Notes: generated by a model not told the origin, from the sequence alone. A stretch of DNA of 22,721 nucleotides from Elysia marginata (GCA_019649035.1 BMAT01009802.1:41714-64434); one strand, 5' to 3'. Counted from the first letter of the stretch, positions 1-10,828 are shown. Translations and numbers: made by a program.

Positions 1-20
1 ACTAGTTTGATAAATATACA

Positions 21-163
21 GGCAGGCATGCAGACAGACAGATATGCAGATATATCTAGATAGATAGGTAGGTAGCTAGATAGCTAGATAGTTAGGTACG
101 TAGGTTACTGACAGAAAGATATTAATGATGGATAGACAGACTCTCAGATAGATAGATAATTGT
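21..163. repeat. Degenerate tetranucleotide simple repeat (GATA/GGTA/GACA type)
   Basis: Runs of ggca, gaca, gata, ggta and gcta units follow one another from about 21 to 104. A second short run (gacagac, gatagatagata) lies at about 131-163. The units are mixed and interrupted, so this is an old, decayed tetranucleotide microsatellite. No gene-like signal lies within it. Confidence 0.8.
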
Positions 164-3100
164 TGATAATTGGGCATTCAAAGATGCGCAATAACTATTA
201 GCATAGCAATTAGATGGGCGAGAAAGAGATATGAAAGAAGGGGAGGGGGGCATCGAATATTGTGGAGAAATAGAAACAAACTTGTATTAGCACAATTTTG
301 AAAAGAGAATACAATCACCTGTTGTGAGTAAGCTACTGATTATCTAAGTTGTACGAATCATTTAAAATTTATTTGGGTTCTATACTGTTATTATTGTGTA
401 CACAAAGTTTGAAGTTTAAAATAATCATCTAGATTCTAGAAATCTACATTTATCCAACAGATGATTCTGCTGTCTATTGCGTTCAAACATCATTTGTACA
501 CACGCCTATGCCTATACCATTAATCCATTTATAATTTGCTATGGCCAATTTTTTAAAGTAGGCCTCACTAGTCCACAAAATCTGGCCAAATGTGTGTGAC
601 CGAGACCACCATTTCTGTCATTTTACCCACTTCCTGTGAGGTTTACAAGTCCTCTAGGCCTACCCCACCTTTCTCTCACACTGTGACTTACCTTCATAGA
701 GAGGAGTTGCTATTTCTTCGTCTGTGTACAATCAATGAGCGGGTTTATACTGGTAAGTAAACAGTTTACTGAAATATCTCTGTTTACACAGATCTGCCTG
801 GATATTTTTTCAGAACCCAAATCGAAATCTAGATTTATTTAAACTGGGATCTTATCTTTATTCGTAGGCCTACTGCCTGACTGATAGAGATTTAGATATC
901 TACATTCTATGCCTACTCCATTGAGGCTGAGCCTCACTGCTTGAGCCTTGTCTGCTCAGATGGTACGACTTAGTTTGTTTTTTTTTTGTCTATAATCTAG
1001 ATATATATAATCTAGAATTTTTAGAGATTTTATCTTCTTTTAAATGCTGGGAACTTGGGAAGACAGAAGATTTTAAAATTAGAAGTTTACGGTTAGGCTA
1101 GCACATCTTGTAATTCTTTTAGAATCTAGATATCTAGGAATAGGCATAAGCTGTTGACATTAAACAAGAGCTAGAAGTCTTGGTGCCTTTTCGTTTGTTC
1201 CCAACCGAATACTTTGTGAGATGAAAAGGTTACATCCTTCATTTTGTCAGTACATTGCGATTTCAGTTCACTCAAAAAAATGTCCCAGGTGTGGAAATCT
1301 TTCTGTCATTTCTAAAAAAATTTTTTGTGGTGTGATAGAAATTAAGGAAAGACTTCCATACCGAAGCGCCAGTAAAAGTTACGAAATGAAGGAAGTCTGT
1401 TTACAAAATGGCGTCACATATACACTTGCGTTGTCCCGAGTGGTGAAAGAAAATTCCATTTATATAAAAATACAACGCACTAGACCAATGTCCAGTGAAT
1501 ATTCATCCATTAACATTGGATTAGTCATATTGTAGCAGGTAACAAGTTTATCTAGTGCTTTAAATTAATGTCAAAGTGGCGCGTCGGTATGGAAGTGATT
1601 CCGAAATTAAAATGTTTTTTTATAGGCCTACTTCAGTTCATATATACTAGGATTTATAAAACCTTGCTTGAATGAATAGAAATTTTTCTAGATTCTTAAT
1701 TTCACCAGGCCTATAGTTTTAGTATTTAACATGCAAATTTAGAGTTTTTGGATGCTCGAATCAATTAGCCTAAAAATTTTTGTTTGGTTTAAACCTAAAA
1801 CTTGTGCATAAAAATAAACAATGTCACTTTGTACTCATCTAGTCTTTTCTGGTAGTTAAAGTAAGGCCTACACAAGAACACGCTCAGCATATATAAACTA
1901 CTTTAGTGCCTTTGAGTCTTGGCTAAGCTAAGGCAATAAGATTAAGAGGCATGCTTTCTTTATAGTTCAAGGAGAAAAAATTGTGGAGGTATTGAATTAG
2001 TGTGAAAAAACAGTGTAGGCCTCTTCAGCACGATTTCCTGAAAGTTTTTATATATTATTGATATCCTGGTTTTTCCAAAAAATTAAGACAAGGAATTGCG
2101 AATTCTTGTACTTTGTCATCACATTTGACGATTGTACATTTAGTCTCATCAAATGCATTCACCTGTGTATGCCTGTCCATTTTGCACCACGACCACTGAA
2201 GTCAGAAGTTTTTCTTTTGCTTACTACTACTACTCAGTACTAGTAATTCATGTAAAGTGTTCAAGAGTAGTTGATGGCGAATCTTTTTTTTATTTTTCAA
2301 TCAATCAAAGAGCTGACTTTAGTTTAGCCTGGTAAAATGTTTACAATTGGCATTCATGTTACAAGCAGTGATTAGAGATGTAGTACTTAAACTAACTTTT
2401 TGATCAACTCCAATTTGGATTTAGGCTTATATTTTATTTATTTATAATTTTATTTTTAAAACTTTTTTTTTTGCTGACCTTATCTCGGCTTTATCAGGTA
2501 AATTTGCTGTTATTTTTATTATTATTATAGATTGGCATCTATAGCTGTAGCAGTCTGCTACTGCACAGAGCCCCTTGAAAGACATTACACAAAAATAATA
2601 CAATGTAGTACATGAGTGTACAGTAAATAAACGATTTCAACCTCACCCCCGTCTAATCTCTGTTTCTCTCTTTCATCTTCTTCTTCTACAAGTTAAAATT
2701 GACTTAATTGTAAATGGAAGTTATAAATGCTAAAGTAAAAAGACTTTTTTTGTAAATCTGAAAATCAAATCTGTTTCACAGGTTTGAAAAAGGTACAAGT
2801 TGACGGAAACATAATAATTAATATCATTTTTTTCTTCCCTAGAAAACTGTTTTAATTATAAATACATCTTTTTTTTTATCTTTCAAACTTTTGACAAATT
2901 TCAAAGAAAAAAAAAAGAGAGATATATGCATTTCAGTTTATGGATGAAATTTCATAGTTTTTTTTAAAATGAGAATAGACTCACTTCCATTCCAATAAAA
3001 ACTTCCCTTTTTTTTTCTTTTTGTTCTCAAAATCATATTCGCATTTCGTTTTGTATTGTTAATGATTACTCTATCATTAAACGTGTCTTCTTTCCAAAGG

Positions 3101-3249
3101 TTTACTTTCTGCCCGTTTTATTAATTCTGTCTATAGATGAGTTTCCCCCCAACGCCTGTCCTTTATTTTTAAAACCTCACCATAACCATGTTTATCCTCT
3201 TTATCCTAGCCCACTTCTAGTTTACATCCCTCGCTCTGCCCCCTCCCCC

Positions 3250-3252
<3 letters not shown>
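164..3252. other. AT-rich non-coding stretch, no gene recognised
   Basis: No coding sequence that I can support. The longest ORF (1221-1535, 104 codons, one CPRC pair) has no recognisable domain. The stretch is notable for clustered palindromes: six TCTAGA between 428 and 1130, and seven TAGGCCT-type heptamers between 559 and 2022, three of them full TAGGCCTA. A 15-nt near-perfect palindrome (7-bp arms, 1-nt loop) lies at 2547-2561. Good-looking splice donors (gtaagt at about 751) occur without a matching coding frame, so they are not called. Confidence 0.6.

Positions 3253-3299
<47 letters not shown>
3253..3299. repeat. (TC)n microsatellite
   Basis: About 23 uninterrupted TC units follow a C-rich tract (3239-3251). 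The pyrimidines are on the + strand, as in the other CT arrays of the window. Confidence 0.97.
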
Positions 3300-3302
<3 letters not shown>

Positions 3303-5109
3303 AGTTTAAAACACTGTGTCTTTACTTAGAACTCTGTTTCAGTGTTGTGTCCTTCTTCCACCTTCTTGTAAAATTTATTTTTTGCTGCTATAATTGCCAC
3401 ATTATCATCAAAGACGGTATTGATCTAGATCTCGGTCTATTGCAGGATTTTAGTTTACATTTAACTAACCACTAAAGCTAGCCTTAGTTCTGAGTTTTAC
3501 ATCCTCCGAGCTTCCACGGCAATCCACAGTCTCGAGCTAAGTCAGGTGTTAAGTTCCATGACGTCAGGGCTCTTTAAAGTACTCTACGCAGTGGACTCTT
3601 GCTGTGCCTTATTGAGGGTCAATATTTTAATAAGGGTGTTTTTGTAAAGGAAAACATCAAATCTCAGAAACGAAAAAGAACCATTTCTCCATGATTTAAC
3701 CTCAAAATGACCATACTTTGGTGCATGTTCCTTGATTGATGCATTGCTCTATATCAACAAAAAATCCGGGGAGGGGAGTGTTATTAGCCATTTTCAAAAC
3801 CTGCAGCGGTTGGTAAAAAATTCCTTGATCTTTTTTAATATGTTGTGGTTTTGTTGTTTGTGATTGTAAACAAAGTGTTTTATTAAACAGCAAAGAAAAT
3901 CAGACCGCACTGCTCGGAAAAGACTTTTACACAGCATACCTTTCTTACACATGTATATACTACAAAATTTTGAGTTGTTGAAAATTTTTTAGCTTTTTGA
4001 AGACCTTGCGGATTGAATGAAAGGAATGACGGGAAAATCTTCAAAATCTCTCTGTTGTCATGGTGGACAAAAATTTGTCCTGCGTCACAATTGAAAAATT
4101 TTGACTATGACCATTTCTCTAATTCTTGCTAAATTTATTAAAAAATTCATGAAAAACCATCATCAATACGATGTAAAATTGCAATTCTTAGTTTTTCTAG
4201 GGATCTATAACATTAATTAATTCATAATGATAGCACTGCTATAGTCTGTGTTTATTTGCTGAAAATACTTTGTCCACCATTCACAAATGACAGGTTTTGG
4301 ACCTTTCGTCACAGCCGCCTTCTGATACATACGTTCCCCATTTTCATGAGAACTCAGAATCAAGCCCCTAGGTCTACAACAAAAACATGGTTTTTGTATA
4401 ATTAGCAAATGAGGGGTCTGAATAACAGGTTATTTGTTATTCACATGTAATGATGTAAACCACACACCCGTAAAGGTCATAACTATCTTGGTGCGACCAT
4501 GTGAACCAAAATACCAAGTCTCTTATTATGGCCAACTGTGTCTCTCTCATGTAATAACGTTATCAGTTTAGAATTTGTAAAGAATTTAAAAAGCTTCAGA
4601 AAAGTGGAATTGGGTTTGTAATAATAGGCTTGAAAAAGCTCTCTTGGCTTTACGGTTACTAGTCTTAGGTTGAAGTGATTTTATCTGCAGGACATTTTAA
4701 GTGCAAGACAAAAGGGGAGAGGAGGGGAGTTGGTTTAAAATAACCAGAAGTGATAGGGTACAATAAATTAAGTTTTTTGGTTGAAAAGTAAGAGCCAAAC
4801 AGGAATTTAATCATCTGCAACATTTTACTTTTAGCAGCCTTAATTTGTGGATTCGAATACTTTTGAAATATTTATGGATTAGTGAAAGTGGAACTCAACA
4901 CCATCATTGATCAGCGTTTGAGTTGAAATTAAATTATGTGACTGAATTAATCATGAGTCTGAAATCTGATTGTGTTTGTCGCAGGGTGCTATGGAGTGGA
5001 AAAGGCGTCCAAGAATGAATGATAAATTAAGTAAAATTAATCGTGCATTGTAAAGTACGTGCGATTCGACGAGAAATGATTTGTATGCTCACACTCTCTC
5101 TGTCTTTCT
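3300..5109. other. Non-coding stretch with a small inverted-repeat pair
   Basis: No gene recognised. It contains a perfect TGACGTCA (3559-3566). A 12-bp perfect inverted pair, atggtggacaaa at 4060-4071 against its complement at 4269-4280, is also present. The left arm overlaps a small perfect hairpin (7-bp stem, 2-nt loop) at 4065-4080. The ORFs are 63 codons or less and look random. Confidence 0.6.
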
Positions 5110-5168
5110 ATCTCTCTCTCTCTCTCTCTCTCTCCCTCTCTCTATCCCCCCCTCTCTCCCTCTCTCTC
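5110..5168. repeat. Imperfect (TC)n / polypyrimidine tract
   Basis: A near-pure TC run spans about 5110-5133. It continues as interrupted CT/CCCT units to 5168, where TG-rich sequence begins. The Leu/Ser-only peptide it would encode (around 5097-5170) is a simple-repeat artefact. Confidence 0.92.
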
Positions 5169-5822
5169 TGTTTGTGTGTGTTCCTCTACCAGACCTCGAC
5201 TGCCTCTTCTTTGTATGTGTTTACTCCAAGCATAATTCAAATTTCAATGTATAGACAAGGGCTAAAAGGGACTAGATCTAGAAGGGACTAGTGGTTCCTT
5301 TAATATTGAAGTTTTTCTTTAGCTCTAGCAGGCCCTTCAAACTTTTGGAACTTGGGAGATTGTCTCTTGATTTCCGTTTTTCGGGAGGTGGGGGGGGGAT
5401 AAAAAGAAAAAAAATTCAAACTATCTTGGTCTCAATGAATAGAACACGTAAAAGTCAGCAGCCAGTTTCATTTGCCGAGCCGTGTAAAGTCTTCGAATCA
5501 ACGTCTTTTCACTTTTATTGTTAACATTATCTCTAACACTAGCGGTGTCCTGAAATCTATAATCAGGCTAGTTCAAACTCTAAGCCAGGCCTTTTCCATT
5601 TCAAAAACCCAACACATACACACAATTTATAAACCACTTTTCATCAAACCGCCGCGTGACAGTCTGAAAGTGTCGACAACTGACGGTCATAGACCCAATT
5701 CTCAGGGAACCTCGTCAGGATATATAGAGAAAGAATACCAAATAGAAAAGCATTTCAAGAATGTCAAGAGCTTCGGGGTTGGGTGAGTTTGAATGTCAGA
5801 GACTAGGCAGTCATGTTTGGGA

Positions 5823-5825
<3 letters not shown>
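5169..5825. other. Non-coding stretch, no gene recognised
   Basis: It contains two overlapping ORFs of 77 and 104 codons (5291-5524, 5472-5786) without recognisable motifs. There is also a short G-run (about 5387-5398). Nothing else could be supported. Confidence 0.5.

Positions 5826-5868
<43 letters not shown>
5826..5868. repeat. (TC)n microsatellite
   Basis: About 21 uninterrupted TC units on the + strand. The reverse-strand ORF through it is a poly(Arg-Glu) artefact. Confidence 0.97.
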
Positions 5869-5872
<4 letters not shown>

Positions 5873-6977
5873 TCTGTACAGATCGTGGCGTGATGACTGG
5901 GACGTGTTGATCCCTGTACACACGAACTATAATAGGCATTCGTATCTGGGAAGCACGTCCCTCTGATTATAATTCACAACCAGGATTGATTTAAAAAAAG
6001 AAGTGAAGTGAAGAAAGTGGGCTAAAGTCTGCCCCACACAGATTGCTTCCAGATAAGGCAATCAACCATTCTTTCAGGCTGTGGCCTGTGGGTGTGTGTG
6101 ACAGTCTCTGTGTGTGTTGATCACATTCCACTTTTCTTTTAGACATTTTTAAAAAAAATTCTTTACAATGCTAACTGATAACGTAAGTAGAGACTTGAGA
6201 GATACGGTTGGTAGAGAGATGTAGTATTTTGATTCATGTGGTACATGATTATGGCCTTCATTGATGTATGGTTTACATAATATTAACATGTGAAGCTAAC
6301 CCGACGTTTGGTTAAGAAAGCACTGCTTTTGTTCCTTTCATTGTTTTCTTATCTTTCAGTTCTCGATTGTTGGCGTGGCGTGTTTTAATAAACGTTTATT
6401 CAGTGGAATTGTATTCTCTGCAGGTAGAATTGTTTTTCTACGGTATCCTATTATCTTCCCCTTCGCAAGTCTTTGTGTTCTTTTCTTGGTTATTTCAACA
6501 ACATAAAGCATGGGCTGTAACGAATTTAATATCGCCATACTTTAATTTCTTTTATTTCATAATATCCGATTTACCGGTACCTTAATAGTCTTCCTCAAGC
6601 CCAGGCTAACGGGGAGGGGAGGGGGGTCGTTATTGGTGTAAATAGTGATACCCTTCGTGTTAATTAAGACCTATATCCCATCCTCACTGGACTCTCTCAC
6701 ATTATCATTCACTGTCAGTAAAACTAAAAAGTTTTAAACTTGTCCGTTTACAAACTAATGCTGCTGTTACATCGTGTACACGCACTATAATTTATTTTTT
6801 TTAATCGACTGCTTTTCATGATTGATTGCCCCCCTCCTCCCTCCATCAATTTAGAAATTGTCTTTGGCTGATATCTTGATGCGCCATGATTGTGTGTGTG
6901 TGTGTGGGGGGGGGGGAGCCTTAGTGTTTCCAGAACAAACCGCGAAAGAAATCATAGAGCATTAGCCAATTAGTGTT
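5869..6977. other. Non-coding stretch with G-rich and TG tracts
   Basis: No gene recognised. It holds a three-run G tract (GGGGAGGGGAGGGGGG, 6611-6626). A (TG)8 run passes directly into about 12 G residues (6891-6917). An acceptor-like pyrimidine tract ending in ag lies near 6357 but has no supportable exon behind it. Confidence 0.6.
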
Positions 6978-7250
6978 TAGGGATGCAAGTTTTCCGATTT
7001 TTTAGCAGTTTTCTTTAACTAAAAAAGCAGGAAAACTTGAAAAAGTTATGTCCTAAATGTTAAAGAAAACGTCCTAAATTAAGAGTCATAGGAAATATAA
7101 AACATTTCTTTTTAGTTAAGTTGTATAGCTGTGTAGGCACTTGTACAGAGTTGTATCTATCTCTTTAAATGGGTCCATCACAATTTTATAAGGGCACCTA
7201 CAGAGTGTAAAATTTTCCTGCTTTTTTAGCATGAGCCGCTTGCATCCCTG
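6978..7250. mobile_element. MITE copy 1, non-autonomous DNA transposon with hAT-like ends
   Basis: A 273-bp element with terminal inverted repeats: agggatgcaag (6979-6989) is matched perfectly by its complement at 7239-7249. The right end reads ...CCCTG, as in CAGGG-ended hAT elements. A second, internal 17-bp perfect inverted pair (ctaaaaaagcaggaaaa, 7019-7035 against 7213-7229) makes most of the element able to fold back. The flanking octamers (tagtgttt and gagtttta) agree at only 5 of 8 positions, so a target-site duplication is not convincing. It has no ORF and would need a transposase supplied in trans. A diverged second copy lies at 20325. The superfamily assignment rests on end sequence only. 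Confidence 0.8.
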
Positions 7251-7328
7251 AGTTTTACACGCACGGTGTGTGTACTAACCGTCGATCGCTGTGAGTGAAG
7301 TATCGACGATCGAACTCCAAACTGTTCA

Positions 7329-7456
7329 ACTTAACTTTTAATAGGTATCGATCAAAATCGTTAAGAATGGCATCCATATTTGTATAGTTCACGATACTTA
7401 ACTTTACGTATCGATCAAAATCGTTTAGAATTGCATCCATATTTGTGTAGTTCATG
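7329..7456. repeat. Imperfect tandem duplication, about 65-bp unit, two copies
   Basis: Both units share acttaactt, then tatcgatcaaaatcgtt, then gcatccatatttgt and tagttca. Unit starts are 67 bp apart (7329 and 7396) and their middles 63 bp apart, so a 4-bp indel separates them. The reverse-strand ORF (7255-7455) repeats NYTNMDAILNDFDRY because of this duplication; it resembles no known protein repeat. The array sits between the MITE and the SINE. Confidence 0.9.
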
Positions 7457-7497
7457 ATTCTTGCGTGAGGACTAAACTGATTCTCTACATACTAGTG

Positions 7498-7803
7498 ACC
7501 GGCTCTGTGGCCTAACGGTAAGACACTCGCTCGGAGATTGGGAGGTGCGTGGTTCGATCTCCGGCCGAGTCAAACCAAGGACTTTAAATTGGCATTAGCA
7601 GCTGTTCCGCCTAGTGTCTGGCATTATGGATGGATTTAGTGTTAAGTCTGGTCGATCCAGTGTCAGGATAATGTGATTGGGTGTGGTATACGCAAGCGCT
7701 CCTTACATTACAGTGTGGCAGCTTGCTTTCAATTGTTCCCAGCGCCGTCTCTTATATAACCTCGTAGTTGACAGGGACGTTAGAATCTAACCAACCAACC
7801 AGC
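7498..7803 (+). mobile_element. tRNA-derived SINE with (AACC) tail, apparently full length
   Basis: The head has a Pol III A box (tggcctaacgg, 7508-7518) and B box (ggttcgatctc, 7551-7561), 32 bp apart as in a tRNA. The body (about 7580-7780) includes ggtcgatccagtgtcagg and ataatgtgattgggtg, which I recall from mollusc interspersed repeats but could not check. It ends in ctaaccaaccaacc. The flanks ctacatactagtg (7485-7497) and ctccataccaatg (7804-7816) agree at 10 of 13 positions, a worn target-site duplication that sets the ends. No ORF; it would have been moved by a partner LINE. Confidence 0.85.
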
Positions 7804-7816
7804 CTCCATACCAATG

Positions 7817-9458
7817 GCGGTCTGTTGTTTAAGTTTTGAGGTGGTGTCACAGATGGCGACTTCGTATTTTTTTTTTATTGTTGATCTTGATTTCGGAGGC
7901 CCAAAGTTCTCGGAGATGAGTGTAAAGTCTTTCTGTACTTGTACTATGAAGAGAAGCCAGGGTGGAAGTGTTAGATAGGCCTGTTGGTGTCAGCATGGAA
8001 ACATGATTGCTGGAGATGTGCATGCTCCTTTCTGTATTTCAGTCACTAGTCATACATAGCATAGCACGGTAGGGGATTGTTGGATGGCGTAGGCCAAAGC
8101 TGATATCAAACCCTCAAAATCTCGACATAATCTATGTGATTGGTATGAATGAGAGTGATACATCGACAGTTACGATTAGTAGAAGGGGGAATATTGCTCA
8201 GCCCCACAAAGCAGTACTGAGTAGTTTATGACCCTTTACCCTATCACGTGGGTTCATAGATATACGTTTGTTCCACCCTTTTTTGCGGCATAACTTCCTA
8301 AGTGTCGCGCTTGTCCTGCCCTTTTTTCGGCATGTATAATTTCTTTAAGTATTGGTTCAGTGTACAGTGTACTCGAAGGCGCTGGAAAAAGAAACAATAA
8401 AAAAAACAAAATAAAACAAGCAACCGGCAAGGAAACGTTCATCATTCAACGCGCAACAATTAGCTGTATAGAATTCTATTTCAACATAGTCGCTTGCACT
8501 GGACTAGACTACTTCTCCCCGTGGACCTCCGCGTGAAATTCGCAACCAGGCAAGCCTAGGGATCACCTGGCCTGGCTGTTTTTCTCAAAACTTTAGCGGC
8601 CAGTATTATCGATATTGCATGGACCGGTGGTAATGAGATATCAACTTGTTTTCCGCCCGCCCGTGTCGTGAGAAATCAATCAATCCAAAACCCACGCTAA
8701 TTGCTTCATTCTCGGCGTCGTACTAAACCATTGCGTGTTTCCAATGTTTCAGGGAGCTATACTGGGTCCGAGAATCACGTGTTTCGAGTCTTCTTTTTGT
8801 GTTTCTCCTCGTCTCAGGTGCGCACGATCGAGTGTTTGTCACGGGCAGCAGCGTAGACATGTAAATACAAGCACGGGGCATCATCCTTGCAAGGGTGTCC
8901 GTTATATTAAGCATATATTTACGAGCTTAGGAGACGTTAAACTGCTAGTAAAAGGAACGGCCTCCTGCTAGGGCGCGGTTTTCTTGCACGCACAGCGTCT
9001 TGTCAGGAACAGTCACGTTTCGGGTTTTAGAAACCATCACTTAATGTTATCTCCATACATAGCATTTCGCAATATAAACTTTACTGGGTTTTTTTTTGTA
9101 AATTGTAAAAATGATTTTGCCCAATTTGGTGCGCAGTTTATATATAAATATGTTATAAATAAATTAACTTGATTTAGTTAGTTTAGACTGGTGCTGCAGC
9201 TGTGCCGAACATTCTCAGGCATCCCGTGATAATGATCAATCTCATGTGACCTTTTTAATCTGTCGCATGGTGACGTCATTTGATGCGTCGCACTCGGAAA
9301 GAACATGGTCGCGCGGCCTGTACGATTAATTAAGACAACACTTGAAAAGGCCAGACGATCGAGCAGAGATCGGTACGGAATGCGCGGCACACGTTTACAT
9401 GATTGTACAAGACCAGCAATATGAGCAAGCCAGCCAGCTCGCGTTGTCACTGCAACAA
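7817..9458. other. Non-coding stretch, CpG-richer from about 8450, no gene recognised
   Basis: GC and CpG rise from about 8450 compared with the flanking AT-rich DNA. CACGTG occurs at about 8245 and 8776, and a perfect TGACGTCA lies at 9271-9278. ORFs on both strands around 8723-8971 overlap one another and match no family I know. This could be a promoter-proximal or unmethylated region, but no start site or first exon is recognisable. Confidence 0.45.
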
Positions 9459-9615
9459 TACAGACTTTAAGCAGCAACGCGTGAGTATGACGCGAACGTC
9501 TGTGGGTCTATTTTTAGAAACTGATTTCATTATTTTTTATAGTTTCTCAATCTGCTTTCCCGATTTTCACGTACGCGTATTGAGACACGGTGCGTGTGCT
9601 AAAAGTCCCTAGTAT
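9459..9615 (-). mobile_element. 155-bp fold-back repeat family, copy A (reverse orientation)
   Basis: This is the reverse complement of the repeat seen at 11727 and 21404, with only scattered substitutions. It keeps the imperfect terminal inverted repeat (tac(tag)agactt..gca at both ends), inner inverted acgcgt/cgggaa blocks, and a central region with gaaac/gtttc pairing. A 69-codon ORF covers it (9403-9612). Its FKQQRVSM-like stretch recurs in the other copies only because the DNA is conserved. No transposase is present; it is best read as a MITE or fold-back element. Confidence 0.8.
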
Positions 9616-10828
9616 TACTGTAGACTGTGAATGAAATGGGAGCGTTGGTGCGTATAGACCGAGGGTTTGGATCGGTTTCATTGGCTGTCCTCGTAGAGCG
9701 GGTCACTTTGACCTTCGGCTATCAGAGAATGTTGGGAGAAAAAAAAAGGTGACCTTAGGCTGTGTGTCGTTTTTATCTCTTCGGTATTGATAAATGATTT
9801 TTTAATTAATTTCTTGTTGCAGAGAACGCTTAATGCTAAGATAGTAGCGCCTTAAGTTCATTCTAAATTTTCATTTGTGCATACAGAGAATGCTTGTGCC
9901 CAATTTGAAGTCAATTGGACGTGTAAAAGAAATTTTGTATTACCTCAAATTTCGCTCTTCTCTCAATGATCTTCTTCCGCAAAATGAGGCGTGCACCGAT
10001 AAAAGCGGAACCATAAGTCAGTGTTTAAGACAATCTTTCGTTCAAAAAGTACCGTTTGGTTTGAACTGTTTCCCACTGACTGCCTTTTCGGAAAACATTC
10101 ATTGCTTGGTGCGCAAAAGTATTAACCGAGTTCCCTTGACGTTTGAACCGTCGTAGCCCTTCGGTCGTGGGCTTTCGTAAGTGACCCGTATATCAAATAG
10201 ACCAACACCATTGGCCCACGTGATTACAATGACATTGATTTCTATAGAACAGTTTTTGTAGGCAAGCTTAAGGCGTACGAAGCTAAGGGCTTAAGAAATT
10301 GAGTGATAAGGAAGGGCTTCCATTATACGTGTTGTTCAAGCCGTGCATGCAGTGGTCAAAGTTCTAATGCCATGCCACCCAGCGGGCGTTTGTGGGTGAA
10401 AAGCGGATTAAATGTTGAGAGGAGTGCCGGGGCACCAAGAGCGGCGCTCTGCGTATCCCTGGTACATCATAACAGAGCTGCTGCACCAAACTAAGCTAAC
10501 AGAGCTGGCTAGTATGTCCTTGCTGCTGCTACATCGGTCAGCTTGGCCAGGGTGGCTGCAGGTTAACTGTAGTTGTTTTTTCACCGAAGTCGAGTTTGCC
10601 CACAGAACACACCTTTGCTCATAATGGCATGGCAGACGTGGTGTGTTTTGGCCTGGTCGGTGACATCGTTAATTGTCTCAGAATGGCAGTCAAAAAGTCA
10701 CGCCTTCTCGCGGTCATTAAATAGCCCGAGGCTGTCTTGAGTTAAGACCACTGGACTGGCGCTAGGTAGGCTATAGGCAGCTTTGGTGGGGGGTCCGCGC
10801 TGACCGGCGCGTTTCACCTCATTGCCTT
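9616..10828. other. Non-coding, relatively GC-rich stretch
   Basis: No recognisable gene. ORFs at 9875-10156 (93 codons), 10303-10494 and 10412-10624 lack motifs. A small hairpin (agccc/gggct) lies at about 10153-10172. The ERE-type palindrome inside it is listed separately. Confidence 0.45.
9701..9713. promoter_or_regulatory. ERE-type palindrome GGTCAnnnTGACC
   Basis: The sequence ggtcactttgacc is a perfect inverted repeat with a 3-nt spacer. With the next base it matches the vertebrate oestrogen response element AGGTCAnnnTGACCT at all but the first position. It lies 85 bp right of fold-back copy A. Another TGACCT half-site lies at 9750-9755. Function is inferred from sequence alone. Confidence 0.35.

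Noticed and set aside
1221..1535. 104-codon ORF with a CPRC motif
   Set aside because: A single Cys pair, no partner motif or recognisable domain, AT-rich random-like composition, and length compatible with chance in this window.
5043..5291. Ser/Leu-rich ORF resembling a signal or membrane segment
   Set aside because: The Leu-Ser run is the CT microsatellite read in frame.
6611..6626. G-quadruplex
   Set aside because: Only three separate runs of three or more G; a four-run, three-layer quadruplex cannot be drawn without splitting the last run with no loop.
7255..7455. Apparent protein repeat NYTNMDAILNDFDRY
   Set aside because: Produced by the 65-bp DNA duplication; the frame is short, has no known family, and unit lengths differ by 4 bp, which is not a multiple of three.
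7329..7456. CRISPR-like repeat-spacer structure
   Set aside because: Two imperfect tandem units, no regular spacers, and clearly animal-type sequence.
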